A stretch of DNA of 64,000 bases. Source: Streptomyces rapamycinicus NRRL 5491 (lineage in GTDB: Bacteria; Actinomycetota; Actinomycetes; Streptomycetales; Streptomycetaceae). The first letter of the stretch is position 1, and each line of letters opens with the position of its first letter. The position numbers and the translations under genes are program-made. A model generated the notes under the pieces. That model ran no database searches. It had not been told where the DNA came from and saw only the letters and a list, made by a program, of their open reading frames with translations. Where the stretch lies: positions 620,001 through 684,000 of the forward strand of contig NZ_CP085193.1 in assembly GCF_024298965.1 (NCBI RefSeq), read 5' to 3'. Shown here in pieces: positions 35,621 through 43,360 of this stretch.

Positions 35621-36103
35621 TCACCCTCCTTCGAGTTCCCGGCGCACGGTGGCCGCGATGCGGGTGAGCGCGGCGCCGAGGTGGCGGCGTTGAGCGGCGC
35701 TGAGGGGGTCGAACACGAGTCGCCTCACCTGCGCGACGTGTTCCGGTGCGCTCGCGACGACCTTCTGCCGCCCGGTGTCGGTCAGGGTGGCGAGGGTGTA
35801 CCGGCCGTCAGTGGGATCGGGCCGTCGCACGACCCAGTCGCGGGCCTCGAAGCGGTCCATCACCTTCGACAGGCGAGGCTGGGTGCTGTCGCATTCCCGG
35901 GCCAGGTCGCTGAGTCGCATCGTGGCCTCGTCGGTCATGGACAGCCGGGCCAGAACGCCGTACTCGAAGTTGGAGATGCCGGCATCTCGTTGCAGCTGGC
36001 GGTCGAGGGCCGCCGGGAGTGCGATGACGACGGTGAGCAGTGCCTGCCACACGTCTTGCTGATCGTCGTCGAGCCAGGGTGATGGAGTGTCCATGAGCCC
36101 CAT
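35621..36103 (-). CDS. MarR family transcriptional regulator
   Basis: 160 residues from ATG 36103 (36094 is an alternative). Winged helix in the middle: ISNFEYGVLARLSMTDEATM, LSDLARECDSTQPRLSKVMD, DPTDGRYTLATLTDTGRQ wing. It is divergent from the quinone oxidoreductase gene. Three matching palindromes fill the gap, the first ending only four bases upstream of this start, so strong autoregulation is expected. Neither start has a clear ribosome site; a leaderless transcript is possible. Confidence 0.88.
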   Translation of the reverse strand: MGLMDTPSPWLDDDQQDVWQALLTVVIALPAALDRQLQRDAGISNFEYGVLARLSMTDEATMRLSDLARECDSTQPRLSKVMDRFEARDWVVRRPDPTDGRYTLATLTDTGRQKVVASAPEHVAQVRRLVFDPLSAAQRRHLGAALTRIAATVRRELEGG

Positions 36104-36106
36104 CGT

Positions 36107-36178
36107 ACTTGCCCGGGCAACTCGAATGACTTGCCTGGGCAAGTCTTGAGGGTTACTTTCTGAGTTGCCCAGGCAAGT
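36107..36178. promoter_or_regulatory. Three MarR operator palindromes
   Basis: ACTTGCCCGGGCAACT at 36107-36122, ACTTGCCTGGGCAAGT at 36129-36144 and AGTTGCCCAGGCAAGT at 36163-36178 share an a(c/g)TTGCC-GGCAA consensus. Centres are 22 and 34 bases apart. They sit between the divergent MarR and oxidoreductase starts and very likely bind the MarR protein. Confidence 0.85.
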
Positions 36179-36210
36179 GAAAATGGGCATACACACTGGA
36201 GGAAAGTGCC

Positions 36211-37146
36211 ATGAAGGCAGTGCGTTACCACGGCTTCGGCGGCAGCGAGGTCCTGCGTTACGAGGACATCGAGCGTCCGGTCCCCGGGACCGGGCAGGTA
36301 CTGGTGCGGGTGGCGGCCACATCGTTCAACCCGGTCGACGATCACATCCGCGCCGGTGTGCTGGCCGAGATGATCCCGGTCGCGCTCCCGTATGTGCCCG
36401 GGATCGATCTGGCGGGCACCGTCGCCGAACTCGGCGCGGAGGTGACGGGCCTGGAGGCCGGTGACCGGGTCGTGGCGATGCTGCCCCTCAACGCCGCCGG
36501 TGCGGCCGCCGAGTACGTGCTCGCCCCGGCCGAGGCCCTGGTCGCGGCGCCCCGGACGATCGAGCTGGCCGACGCCGCGGCGCTGCCCCTGACCGGTCTG
36601 GCCGCCTGGCAGGCGTTGTTCGAGCTCGCCGAGCTGAAGCCCGGACAGACCGTCCTGGTCAACGGGGCGGGGGGTGCGGTGGGCGGCCTCGCGGTCCAGC
36701 TCGCCGTCGACGCGGGGGCGCAGGTGACCGCGGCGGCCGGTCCGCTCCACGCCGAGCGCCTGCGGAGCTACGGAGCGGCCCGGGTCGTCGGCCACCTCGA
36801 TCCCGCCGAGGGCCCGGCCGCCGTGAGTGGCCCGTTCGATGTCCTGCTGAACCTGGTGCGCGTCACACCGGACGAGGCCGCGCGGCTGTCGCGCTACGTC
36901 GCCGACGGCGGGGTCGCCGCGAGCGCGGCCGGCCCGATTCCCGAGGAACCCGCCCGGTCGGTGCGTGCCGCGAACCTGTTCGTCCGCGGCGACGCCGCCC
37001 AGCTGACCGAGCTGGTCGCCAGGGTCGATGGCGGCCGGCTCCGGATCCACGTCGCCGCCCGCCGCCCGGTGGCCGAGTCACGCGCGGTGCACGAGGACGC
37101 CGCCGCCGGGCGGCTGCCCGGCAAGACCGTCCTGACCGCGCCCTGA
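36211..37146 (+). CDS. NADP-dependent zinc-type alcohol dehydrogenase/quinone oxidoreductase
   Basis: 311 residues, medium-chain dehydrogenase without zinc ligands. N-terminal GroES-like fold (MKAVRYHGFGGSEVLRYED, VPGIDLAGTVAELG, GDRVVAML), nucleotide site VNGAGGAVGGLAVQLA. The family reduces quinones or enones with NADPH. GGAGGAAAG lies just before the ATG. It is controlled by the divergent MarR through three operators, suggesting induction by phenolic or electrophilic compounds. Confidence 0.9.
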   Translation: MKAVRYHGFGGSEVLRYEDIERPVPGTGQVLVRVAATSFNPVDDHIRAGVLAEMIPVALPYVPGIDLAGTVAELGAEVTGLEAGDRVVAMLPLNAAGAAAEYVLAPAEALVAAPRTIELADAAALPLTGLAAWQALFELAELKPGQTVLVNGAGGAVGGLAVQLAVDAGAQVTAAAGPLHAERLRSYGAARVVGHLDPAEGPAAVSGPFDVLLNLVRVTPDEAARLSRYVADGGVAASAAGPIPEEPARSVRAANLFVRGDAAQLTELVARVDGGRLRIHVAARRPVAESRAVHEDAAAGRLPGKTVLTAP

Positions 37147-37165
37147 TCGCCCGGCCGGGACGCAC

Positions 37166-38119
37166 TCACGGATGAGCGGCGTTCGCCGCGACGCTCGGCT
37201 CGCGCCGTCCGGCGGGGCCGGGCTGGTCCCGGATGAGCGTGCGCAGCAGGTCCGCCACCAACGCCGCGGCCTCCGAAAGGGGCTGCACCTCGGGGGTGCA
37301 CAGGGACATCGCGGTGTGGAGCTGGGCATCCGCGAAACGGTAGGCGCGGACCTCGTCGGGGGCGAAGTGGGCTCGGGTCGCCGTGAGCGGCAGGACGGTC
37401 ACCCCGAGCCCGCTCACCACCGCGTCCCGCAGCACCATGCCCGGCTCGATCTCGGCGACGACCGAACAGTGCAGCCCCGCGGCGTGGAAGGCGGCGTCGG
37501 TGATCCGCCGCACGGTGTGCACCTCGCTCGGCAGGATGAAGCCCAGCCGGCTCGCCTCCTTGAGCGTGATGGTGTCGCCACGGTTGGTGACGGGCGGGAG
37601 CCTCGCACTGGAGATCAGACAGAAGTCCTCTTCCAGGACGTGCTCGAACACGACCCCCTTCACATAGCCGGGATCGTAGATGAGCGCCATGTCCACCTGT
37701 CCGAGCAGCACGGCCTGGCTCATCACCACCGTCAGGTTCTGGATCAGCTGCAGCTGGATGTTCGGATACCGTTCCCGCACCGCCCGCAGCAGTGGTACGG
37801 CCAGGCCGGGCGCCATGCTGTACGAGGCGAGGCCGACGGTCACCAGGCCGGCCGGAGTGTCGCCACCGGCGCGCAGGTCGATGCGGGCGGCCTTCTCCAG
37901 CCGGAGAATGCCCTGTGCGTAGCGGTAGAGGGAGCGCCCGGACGCCGTGGCCACCACACCGCGGCCGGTGCGTGTCAGCAAACGCGTCTTGACGTCGTGT
38001 TCCAGTGCGGAGATGTGCTGGCTGAGCGCCGATTGCGTGATGTGCAGCGAGTCCGCGGCCCTGGTGATGTTGCCGACGTCGACCACTCTGACGAAGTAAC
38101 CGAGCCTGCGGGTGTCCAT
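37166..38119 (-). CDS. LysR family transcriptional regulator
   Basis: 317 residues from ATG 38119 with GAGGAGG upstream. Helix-turn-helix LGYFVRVVDVGNITRAADSL, HITQSALSQHISALEHDVKT, then the effector domain (GLVTVGLASYSMAPGLAVPL, VDMALIYDPGY, GLGVTVLPLT). It resembles Nac/Cbl-like regulators in the first 60 residues. It is convergent with the quinone oxidoreductase and divergent from a subtilase relic, so its original target may be gone. Confidence 0.88.
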   Translation of the reverse strand: MDTRRLGYFVRVVDVGNITRAADSLHITQSALSQHISALEHDVKTRLLTRTGRGVVATASGRSLYRYAQGILRLEKAARIDLRAGGDTPAGLVTVGLASYSMAPGLAVPLLRAVRERYPNIQLQLIQNLTVVMSQAVLLGQVDMALIYDPGYVKGVVFEHVLEEDFCLISSARLPPVTNRGDTITLKEASRLGFILPSEVHTVRRITDAAFHAAGLHCSVVAEIEPGMVLRDAVVSGLGVTVLPLTATRAHFAPDEVRAYRFADAQLHTAMSLCTPEVQPLSEAAALVADLLRTLIRDQPGPAGRREPSVAANAAHP

Positions 38120-38408
38120 CGCGCTCCTCCTCGGAGTTGTCGTCCCGGCGGCCCGGCGCCGCTGCGTGCGGTGGCGTGGTCCTGAACCGGGGCGGCACCG
38201 GCCGACGGGCACGAGGCACGCAGGTGAACGTACCCCTCGTGGCCCGCCGGCGGAACAGGGGCGCGGGCGGGCGCGGGCGGGCCACCAGCCGGGGGTCCCG
38301 GTCGTGGCGGCCCGCACCCCGTTCACCCGGGCGGTGGCTCACCGCCTCCTCCCGGTGAGAGAACCTCGTAAACGGCGGAATGGTCCTCGCCACCGAGCCC
38401 GCGACCGA

Positions 38409-39077
38409 GTCGACTTCGTGGACAACGACACCACGGCGCAGGACGGCTACGGCCACGGCACGCACGTCGCCACGACCGTCGCCGGCACCACCTACGGCGT
38501 GGCCAAGAAGGCGAAGATCGTGGCGGTCCGGGTGCTCGGCGATGACGGGTCCGGCACCACTGCCGGTGTCATCGCGGGCGTGGACTGGATCACCGCCAAC
38601 CACTCCGGCCCGTCCGTCGCCAACGTATCGCTCGGCGGCGGCGCCAGTACCTCCCTCGACAACGCGGTGACCAAGTCGATCGCGTCCGGGGTGACCTACT
38701 CCATCGCGGCCGGCAATTCCAACGCCAACGCCGCGAACTACTCCCCCGCCCGGGTGCCGACCGCCCTCACCGTCGGCGCCACCACCAACACCGACGCGCG
38801 GGCGAGCTACTCCAACTACGGCTCGACCGTGGACCTCTTCGCCCCGGGCTCGAACATCACGGCCGGCTGGAACACCTCCGACACCGCCACCTACACGGGC
38901 TCCGGGACCTCCTTCGCCGCCCCGCACGTCTCGGGCGCCGCGGCGATCTACCTCTCCGGCCACACCGCCGCCTCCCCGTCCGAGGTGGGGAGCGCGCTGG
39001 TGGACGGGGCCACGTCGGGGGCGCTCTCCGGCATCGGTTCGGGCTCGCCCAACAAACTGCTCAAGATCGTGGAGTGA
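38409..39077 (+). pseudogene. Headless S8 subtilisin-like protease
   Basis: About 222 codons of the catalytic domain remain: catalytic His in DGYGHGTHVATTVAG, oxyanion Asn in SIAAGNSNANA, catalytic Ser in SGTSFAAPHVSGAA, ending in KLLKIVE at a natural stop. The signal peptide, propeptide and the catalytic Asp region (VIDTG-type motif) are missing. The upstream in-frame 99 codons are Arg-rich nonsense. In complete streptomycete homologues the homology would begin about 180 residues earlier. The 289 bases between it and the LysR gene hold GC-rich sequence and no gene. Confidence 0.75.
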
Positions 39078-39116
39078 CACCCTGATCGGCGCACCGGACC
39101 TCCGCTGATCACACCC

Positions 39117-39147
39117 GCCGCCTGCCGGGTCCCACCCGGCGGGCGGC
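39117..39147 (+). terminator. Hairpin after the subtilase relic
   Basis: Fourteen-base arms (39117-39130, 39134-39147) with one T-G wobble and a CCC loop, 39 bases after the stop codon. Confidence 0.65.
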
Positions 39148-39220
39148 ACTCCGCTGTACGGACCAGACTGTCAACCGACCGATATCCACGGCCCGCACCG
39201 GGCCTCACTCAGGCGGAGCC

Positions 39221-40648
39221 ATGACTCTTCACGAATCCCTGCTCGACGCTGTCGGCGACACCCCGCTGGTCAGACTCACGAGGATCGCCTCCGGGGTGCC
39301 CGCGCCCGTCTACGCCAAGGTGGAGTTCTTCAACCCCGCCGGCAGCGTCAAGGACCGGGCGGCGCTGGGCATGGTCCTGGCGGCGGAGAAGTCCGGGGCA
39401 CTGGCGCCCGGCGGTGTCATCGTCGAGGGGACCTCCGGCAACACCGGGATGGCGCTGGCCATGATCGCCGCTCAGCGGGGCTACCGGTCGATCGTCGTCG
39501 TCCCGGACCGTACGAGCCCCGAGAAGATCAAGACGCTCAAGGCATACGGCGCCGAGGTGGTCGTCACCACGGGGGCGCTCCCGCGTGAGCATCCGGAACA
39601 CGTTCGCAACGTCGCCGCGCGCCTGGCCGCGCGGACACCTGGTGCCTGGTACGCCAACCAGTACGACAACCCGGCCAATCCGGAGGCCCACCGGACCACG
39701 ACCGGCCCCGAGATCTGGGCCGCGACCGGCGGCCGGATCACCCACTTCGTCGTCGGCGTCGGCACGGGCGGAACGGTCACCGGGACCGGCGGCTTCCTCA
39801 AGGAGGCCAGCGGCGGCCAGGTCCGGGTGATCGGCGCCGATCCGCTGACGTCCACGTACTCCGGCGGCGACGGAAGTCCGTACTACGTGGAGAGCATCGG
39901 CCACTACCTCCACCCGCAGACCGCGGAGGACGAGTACCCGGAGTCGTACGACCAGTCCGTGGTGGACCGGTTCGAGCGGATCGGAGACCGTGAGTCGATC
40001 ACGATGGTGCGCAGACTGGCCCGCGAGGAGGGCATCCTCGCGGGCGGCTCGGCGGGCACGGCGGTGGCCGCGGCGCTGCGGGTGGCCGCCACCCTCACCC
40101 CGGACGACCTGGTGGTGGTCCTGCTCCCGGACTCGGGCCGGGGATATCTGTCGAAGTACTTCGACGACGACTGGCTGCGGCGCTTCGGCTTCCTGGAGGA
40201 CCTCCCGGGAACGCCGACCGTCGCCGACGCCCTCGGCGACCGCCCGGCCCCCCTCACCGCCCTTCCTTCCACGGCCACCGTGGCCGACGCGCTCACCGCC
40301 GCCGGAGCGCTCGTCCCGGTGCGCCTCCCCCGCTCCGGAGACAACGCGACGACGGATGTCTCCGAGGTCATCGGCGCCGTCCGGCCCGATGCGCTCCGCG
40401 CCCTGGTGGCGAGGGATCCCTCGGCGTCCGCCGCCCCGCTCCACGACCATCTCCTCCCCTCGCCCCCGGCCGTGGGCATCGGCGAACCCGTCGACGAGGC
40501 CGCCGCCCGGCTCGCCACGGGCACCGGCACCGCCTGGGTCCTCATCGACGGCCGTGTGTCCGGCACCGTCACCCACGACGCACTGCGGCGGACCACCGGC
40601 CACGTCCCCCCTGCCCGCGCCGCGGGACCGGCGAGCCGGGCGACCTGA
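39221..40648 (+). CDS. PLP-dependent cystathionine beta-synthase/cysteine synthase-like enzyme
   Basis: 475 residues. Fold-type II PLP domain: LLDAVGDTPLVRLTRIASG, PLP lysine in NPAGSVKDRAALGM, substrate loop VEGTSGNTGMALA, phosphate loop VGVGTGGTVTGTGG, and Ser near the end in GILAGGSAGTAVAAAL. About 150 C-terminal residues replace the usual paired CBS domains and look degenerate (TVADALGDRPAPLTALP, VSGTVTHDALRR). It makes cystathionine or cysteine from serine or acetylserine. It heads the sulfur-metabolism region. Confidence 0.88.
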   Translation: MTLHESLLDAVGDTPLVRLTRIASGVPAPVYAKVEFFNPAGSVKDRAALGMVLAAEKSGALAPGGVIVEGTSGNTGMALAMIAAQRGYRSIVVVPDRTSPEKIKTLKAYGAEVVVTTGALPREHPEHVRNVAARLAARTPGAWYANQYDNPANPEAHRTTTGPEIWAATGGRITHFVVGVGTGGTVTGTGGFLKEASGGQVRVIGADPLTSTYSGGDGSPYYVESIGHYLHPQTAEDEYPESYDQSVVDRFERIGDRESITMVRRLAREEGILAGGSAGTAVAAALRVAATLTPDDLVVVLLPDSGRGYLSKYFDDDWLRRFGFLEDLPGTPTVADALGDRPAPLTALPSTATVADALTAAGALVPVRLPRSGDNATTDVSEVIGAVRPDALRALVARDPSASAAPLHDHLLPSPPAVGIGEPVDEAAARLATGTGTAWVLIDGRVSGTVTHDALRRTTGHVPPARAAGPASRAT

Positions 40649-40670
40649 GAACGCGTGGTCAGGCGCTTCG

Positions 40671-41081
40671 TCAGGCGCTTCGGACGCGGCGGATGAGCAA
40701 GTACATCTCGCAACCGAGGCAGTAGCCGAAAGCCGCGTTGAGGAAGGCCGCGGCGAGGGCGAGCGCGGTCGCGGCCAGGCCCAGCCAGTGGACGCCGGTG
40801 AGGTAGCCGACGGTGCCGACCAGGCCGAAGCCGAGGCCGACGGCCTGCGCGAAGCGGGGTGGCCGGGCGTCCTCCAGCTCACTGGGCGGAGAAAGCCTGG
40901 GCCGAACGGCCACTTGGTACAGCCGGCCGTACGGGGAGTACCGCAAGCCGGCGAACGCGCCGAGGGCGAAGACCACGGTCTGCACGGCGAGCAGGGCACC
41001 GCTGTCGGCTATCAGTACCGCGGCAAGGACGAGTGTGGTGAGCACGGCGGCGAACCGCTGGCCGCGCGGGTCGATCTGCAT
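40671..41081 (-). CDS. DUF4395 membrane protein
   Basis: 136 residues with four hydrophobic segments and a conserved C-terminal GYCLGCEMYLLIRR with a CxxC pair close to the membrane. GGAG lies eight bases before the ATG. DUF4395 proteins often neighbour thioredoxins and rhodanese-like sulfurtransferases, as here. It probably takes part in sulfur or disulfide chemistry at the membrane; function is unproven. A Cys-rich leader peptide lies 48 bases upstream and likely attenuates it. Confidence 0.85.
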   Translation of the reverse strand: MQIDPRGQRFAAVLTTLVLAAVLIADSGALLAVQTVVFALGAFAGLRYSPYGRLYQVAVRPRLSPPSELEDARPPRFAQAVGLGFGLVGTVGYLTGVHWLGLAATALALAAAFLNAAFGYCLGCEMYLLIRRVRSA

Positions 41082-41129
41082 GAGCAGGACTCCGGGAGGA
41101 GGGAGGGCGGGCGATGACCGGTGCGGGTG

Positions 41130-41210
41130 TCAGCGACAGCGGGAGGCCGTGGCCCGGCAGAGGTCGACCACACGGCGGCTGGTCAGCCGCGGCGAACGGG
41201 GGGAGTCCAT
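41130..41210 (-). CDS. Putative sulfur-regulon leader peptide upstream of DUF4395
   Basis: 26 residues (29 if the ATG at 41219 is used): it contains SPRLTSRRVVDLCR and ends ATASRCR. The LTSRR-xVDLxR core followed by Cys-Arg at the end is the actinobacterial leader-peptide type found ahead of cysteine and sulfonate genes. Two Cys codons near the stop fit ribosome stalling at low cysteine. It is too short to be a normal gene product and lies 48 bases before the DUF4395 start. Confidence 0.8.
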   Translation of the reverse strand: MDSPRSPRLTSRRVVDLCRATASRCR

Positions 41211-41275
41211 GGCGGTCATGCTAGTGCAGCGGTGTCGACGGACGACGGCCGGTTGCCCGGGAAGGGGCCCTGTGG

Positions 41276-41725
41276 ATGCAGACTGGTGGCGTGACCGGTC
41301 TGGTGGTGTGTGCCGCGGCGCTCCTTCTGGCGAGCGCCTTCGGAGTCGTGCGTGCGACGCGCGGCGGAAGACTCCGGGCGCGGCCGCGCGATGGCGCGGT
41401 GCGTCTGTCGGCGGCGGAGCTCGGGGCCGAGTTGGGGGACCGGGCCACACTGGTCCAGTTCTCCACCGCCTTCTGCCAACCCTGCCGGGCGACGCGGCGG
41501 TTGCTGGCGGAGATCGCCGGGACGATGCCGGGTACGGCGCATGTGGAGATCGACGCGGAGGACCGGCTCGAGCTGGTCAGGCGGCTGGGAATCCTGCGGA
41601 CGCCGACCGTGCTGGTGCTCGACCGGGCCGGCCGGGTCGTCGGCAGGGCATCCGGGCAGCCCCGGCGCGCGGAGGTGCTGGCGGCCATCGGCGAGGCGAC
41701 CGGGGCCACCACTCCCCCGCCGTGA
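41276..41725 (+). CDS. Thioredoxin-family protein with N-terminal membrane anchor
   Basis: 149 residues. One hydrophobic N-terminal segment (VTGLVVCAAALLLASAF) is followed by a thioredoxin fold: LVQFSTAFCQPCRATRRLL with the redox CQPC, VEIDAEDRLELVRRLGI, cis-Pro in LRTPTVLVLD. It should reduce or transfer disulfides at the membrane. Divergent from the DUF4395 gene and its leader with a short gap, it is probably part of the same sulfur or redox unit. Confidence 0.87.
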   Translation: MQTGGVTGLVVCAAALLLASAFGVVRATRGGRLRARPRDGAVRLSAAELGAELGDRATLVQFSTAFCQPCRATRRLLAEIAGTMPGTAHVEIDAEDRLELVRRLGILRTPTVLVLDRAGRVVGRASGQPRRAEVLAAIGEATGATTPPP

Positions 41726-41761
41726 TTGACATTCTCAACGCTCACGCAGAAACTCGATCAC

Positions 41762-41833
41762 ATGTATGAGGTCCCGCTCCTTACCAGCGAGCGCTGCGTC
41801 GACCTCGTTCGCGTGTCCAGCGCACAGTGTTGA
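41762..41833 (+). CDS. Putative sulfur-regulon leader peptide upstream of the SsuD-like gene
   Basis: 23 residues: MYEVPLLTSERCVDLVRVSS then Ala-Gln-Cys and stop. The LTSxxxVDLVRVSSAxC form is the actinobacterial leader-peptide consensus. Two Cys codons, one directly before the stop, fit cysteine-sensing attenuation. The 325 bases between it and the monooxygenase start hold no other gene; a GGCCCGC/GCGGGCC hairpin at 42032-42050 could be part of the switch. Confidence 0.82.
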   Translation: MYEVPLLTSERCVDLVRVSSAQC

Positions 41834-42031
41834 TCCTCCACTCGGATCCGCCGCGCCGCCCCGTCATCCGGACACGATTCAACGCCTCGGTCGCGTTCCA
41901 CGATGTTCGCCTTGACCTGCGAGGGCCTTCGCCCGCCCCGCTCCGTGAAGCGGCACGTCGCCACTCGGTCCGGTTGTCGCACCCATAACCTCCGGGCGCA
42001 TGAGAGGCCGCGGACGGCCGGCGACGTGTCC

Positions 42032-42050
42032 GGCCCGCTGTGTGCGGGCC
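42032..42050 (+). terminator. Candidate attenuator hairpin
   Basis: Perfect 7-base arms around TGTGT in the long leader between the Cys-rich peptide and the SsuD-like gene. No T tract follows, so it is a candidate only. Confidence 0.35.
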
Positions 42051-42158
42051 ACGCGCTCCCGCGACGGGTGGCGGTTCGGCGGCGCCGTCTCCACCACCCT
42101 CCATGACCGGCCCGGCTCATGTCGTGCCGACACCGGCCACGCAGCGATCGGAACCATC

Positions 42159-43268
42159 ATGAGCCTGGAATTTCTCTGGTACATACCCAACACCGTCGAA
42201 CCGGGCCACCGCGGCGACGACACGACAACCGGCTGGGGGTCCATCGAGTACTCGACCGAGCTTGCCCGATCGGCAGAGGACCACGGCTGGAACGGAGCCC
42301 TGCTCGGCACCGGATGGGGGCGCCCGGACACCTTCACCGTCGCCACGGCGCTGGCCGCCCGGACCACGACGTTCAAACCCCTGATCGCGATCCGCCCCGG
42401 CTACTGGCATCCGGCGAACTTCGCCAGTGCGGCGGCCACGCTCGACCAGCTCAGCCGGGGACGCGTCCTCGTCAACATCGTCAGCGGGCTGGACAACCCG
42501 GCCGCCTACGGCGACACCAATGTCGAACCCCCGCAACGGTACGCCCGCACGCAGGAGTTCCTGCATCTCCTGCGGCGCCTGTGGACCGAGGAGGACGTCA
42601 CCTTCCGCGGCGAGCAGTTCCAGGTCACCGGCTCAACCGTCGCTCCACGCCCGTACCCCACCGGCGGGCGGACGCATCCGACGCTCTACTTCGGCGGCGC
42701 GTCCTCGGCCGCCGAACGGGTGTCGGCGGCCGAGGCCGATGTGCAGCTCTTCTGGGGAGAACCACTCGACGGGCTCGCCGAACGCATCGACCGGCTCAAG
42801 GCACTGAGCGAGCAGGTGGGCCGACGGCACAAGCCGCTGGAGTTCGGGCTGCGGATCACGACGCTGGTGCGCGACACCACCGAGGAGGCATGGCGTGCCG
42901 CCGAGGAGAAGGTGGCGAAGATGGCATCCGCCGCGGGCGACACCACATGGACGGGGAACCGCAGGACGGCGGTCGGGCAGCAGCGGCTCTTCGATCTCGC
43001 CCAGCGCGGAGAGGTGCTCGACACCTGCCTGTACACCACCCCGGGCACGTTCGGCGGTGGCGGAGCGGGGACCACCTGGCTGGTCGGCTCCGCCGACGAC
43101 GTCGCCCGGGCGCTGCACGGCTACCGCAGGCTCGGCATCACCCACTTCGTCCTGTCCGACACGCCCTACCAGCGGGAGATCAGCCGGATCGGCGACCAAC
43201 TGCTTCCCCTGCTGGGCGCTTCCGCCCCGGCTCAGCGGCGTTGCCACTCCTCGGCGAGCAGTTCGTAG
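42159..43268 (+). CDS. ssuD: FMNH2-dependent alkanesulfonate monooxygenase (SsuD-like, LLM class)
   Basis: 369 residues, bacterial-luciferase fold. It opens MSLEFLWYIPN, as E. coli SsuD opens MSLNMFWFLP, and shares ATLDQLSRGRVLVNIVSG, PTLYFGGASSAAERVSA, AVGQQRLFDLAQRGE and ITHFVLSDTPYQRE. The enzyme uses reduced FMN and O2 to release sulfite from alkanesulfonates. The C-terminal 15 residues are Ser/Arg-rich and overlap a small minus-strand gene by 37 bases. The preceding Cys leader peptide suggests it is expressed when sulfur is limiting. Confidence 0.88.
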   Translation: MSLEFLWYIPNTVEPGHRGDDTTTGWGSIEYSTELARSAEDHGWNGALLGTGWGRPDTFTVATALAARTTTFKPLIAIRPGYWHPANFASAAATLDQLSRGRVLVNIVSGLDNPAAYGDTNVEPPQRYARTQEFLHLLRRLWTEEDVTFRGEQFQVTGSTVAPRPYPTGGRTHPTLYFGGASSAAERVSAAEADVQLFWGEPLDGLAERIDRLKALSEQVGRRHKPLEFGLRITTLVRDTTEEAWRAAEEKVAKMASAAGDTTWTGNRRTAVGQQRLFDLAQRGEVLDTCLYTTPGTFGGGGAGTTWLVGSADDVARALHGYRRLGITHFVLSDTPYQREISRIGDQLLPLLGASAPAQRRCHSSASSS

Positions 43269-43360
43269 GAGATGTCGTCGATCTGTTCGCCGTAGTCCCG
43301 CGCTTCCGCGCCCGGCTGCTGGAGGAGTCGCCGCTGGAGGGTGACGGCCGGGAACCTCAT
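43232..43360 (-). CDS. Small translationally coupled protein of 42 residues
   Basis: Starts with ATGA overlap on the stop of the NtaA-like gene 43357-44733, so it is coupled to it. The product is charged (MRFPAVTLQRRLLQ..., ending ISYELLAEEWQRR) with a likely C-terminal helix and no membrane segment. I do not recognise a family. It overlaps the 3' end of the convergent SsuD-like gene by 37 bases. It could be a helper peptide or the remaining N-terminus or tail of a lost gene. Confidence 0.5.
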   Translation of the reverse strand: MRFPAVTLQRRLLQQPGAEARDYGEQIDDISYELLAEEWQRR

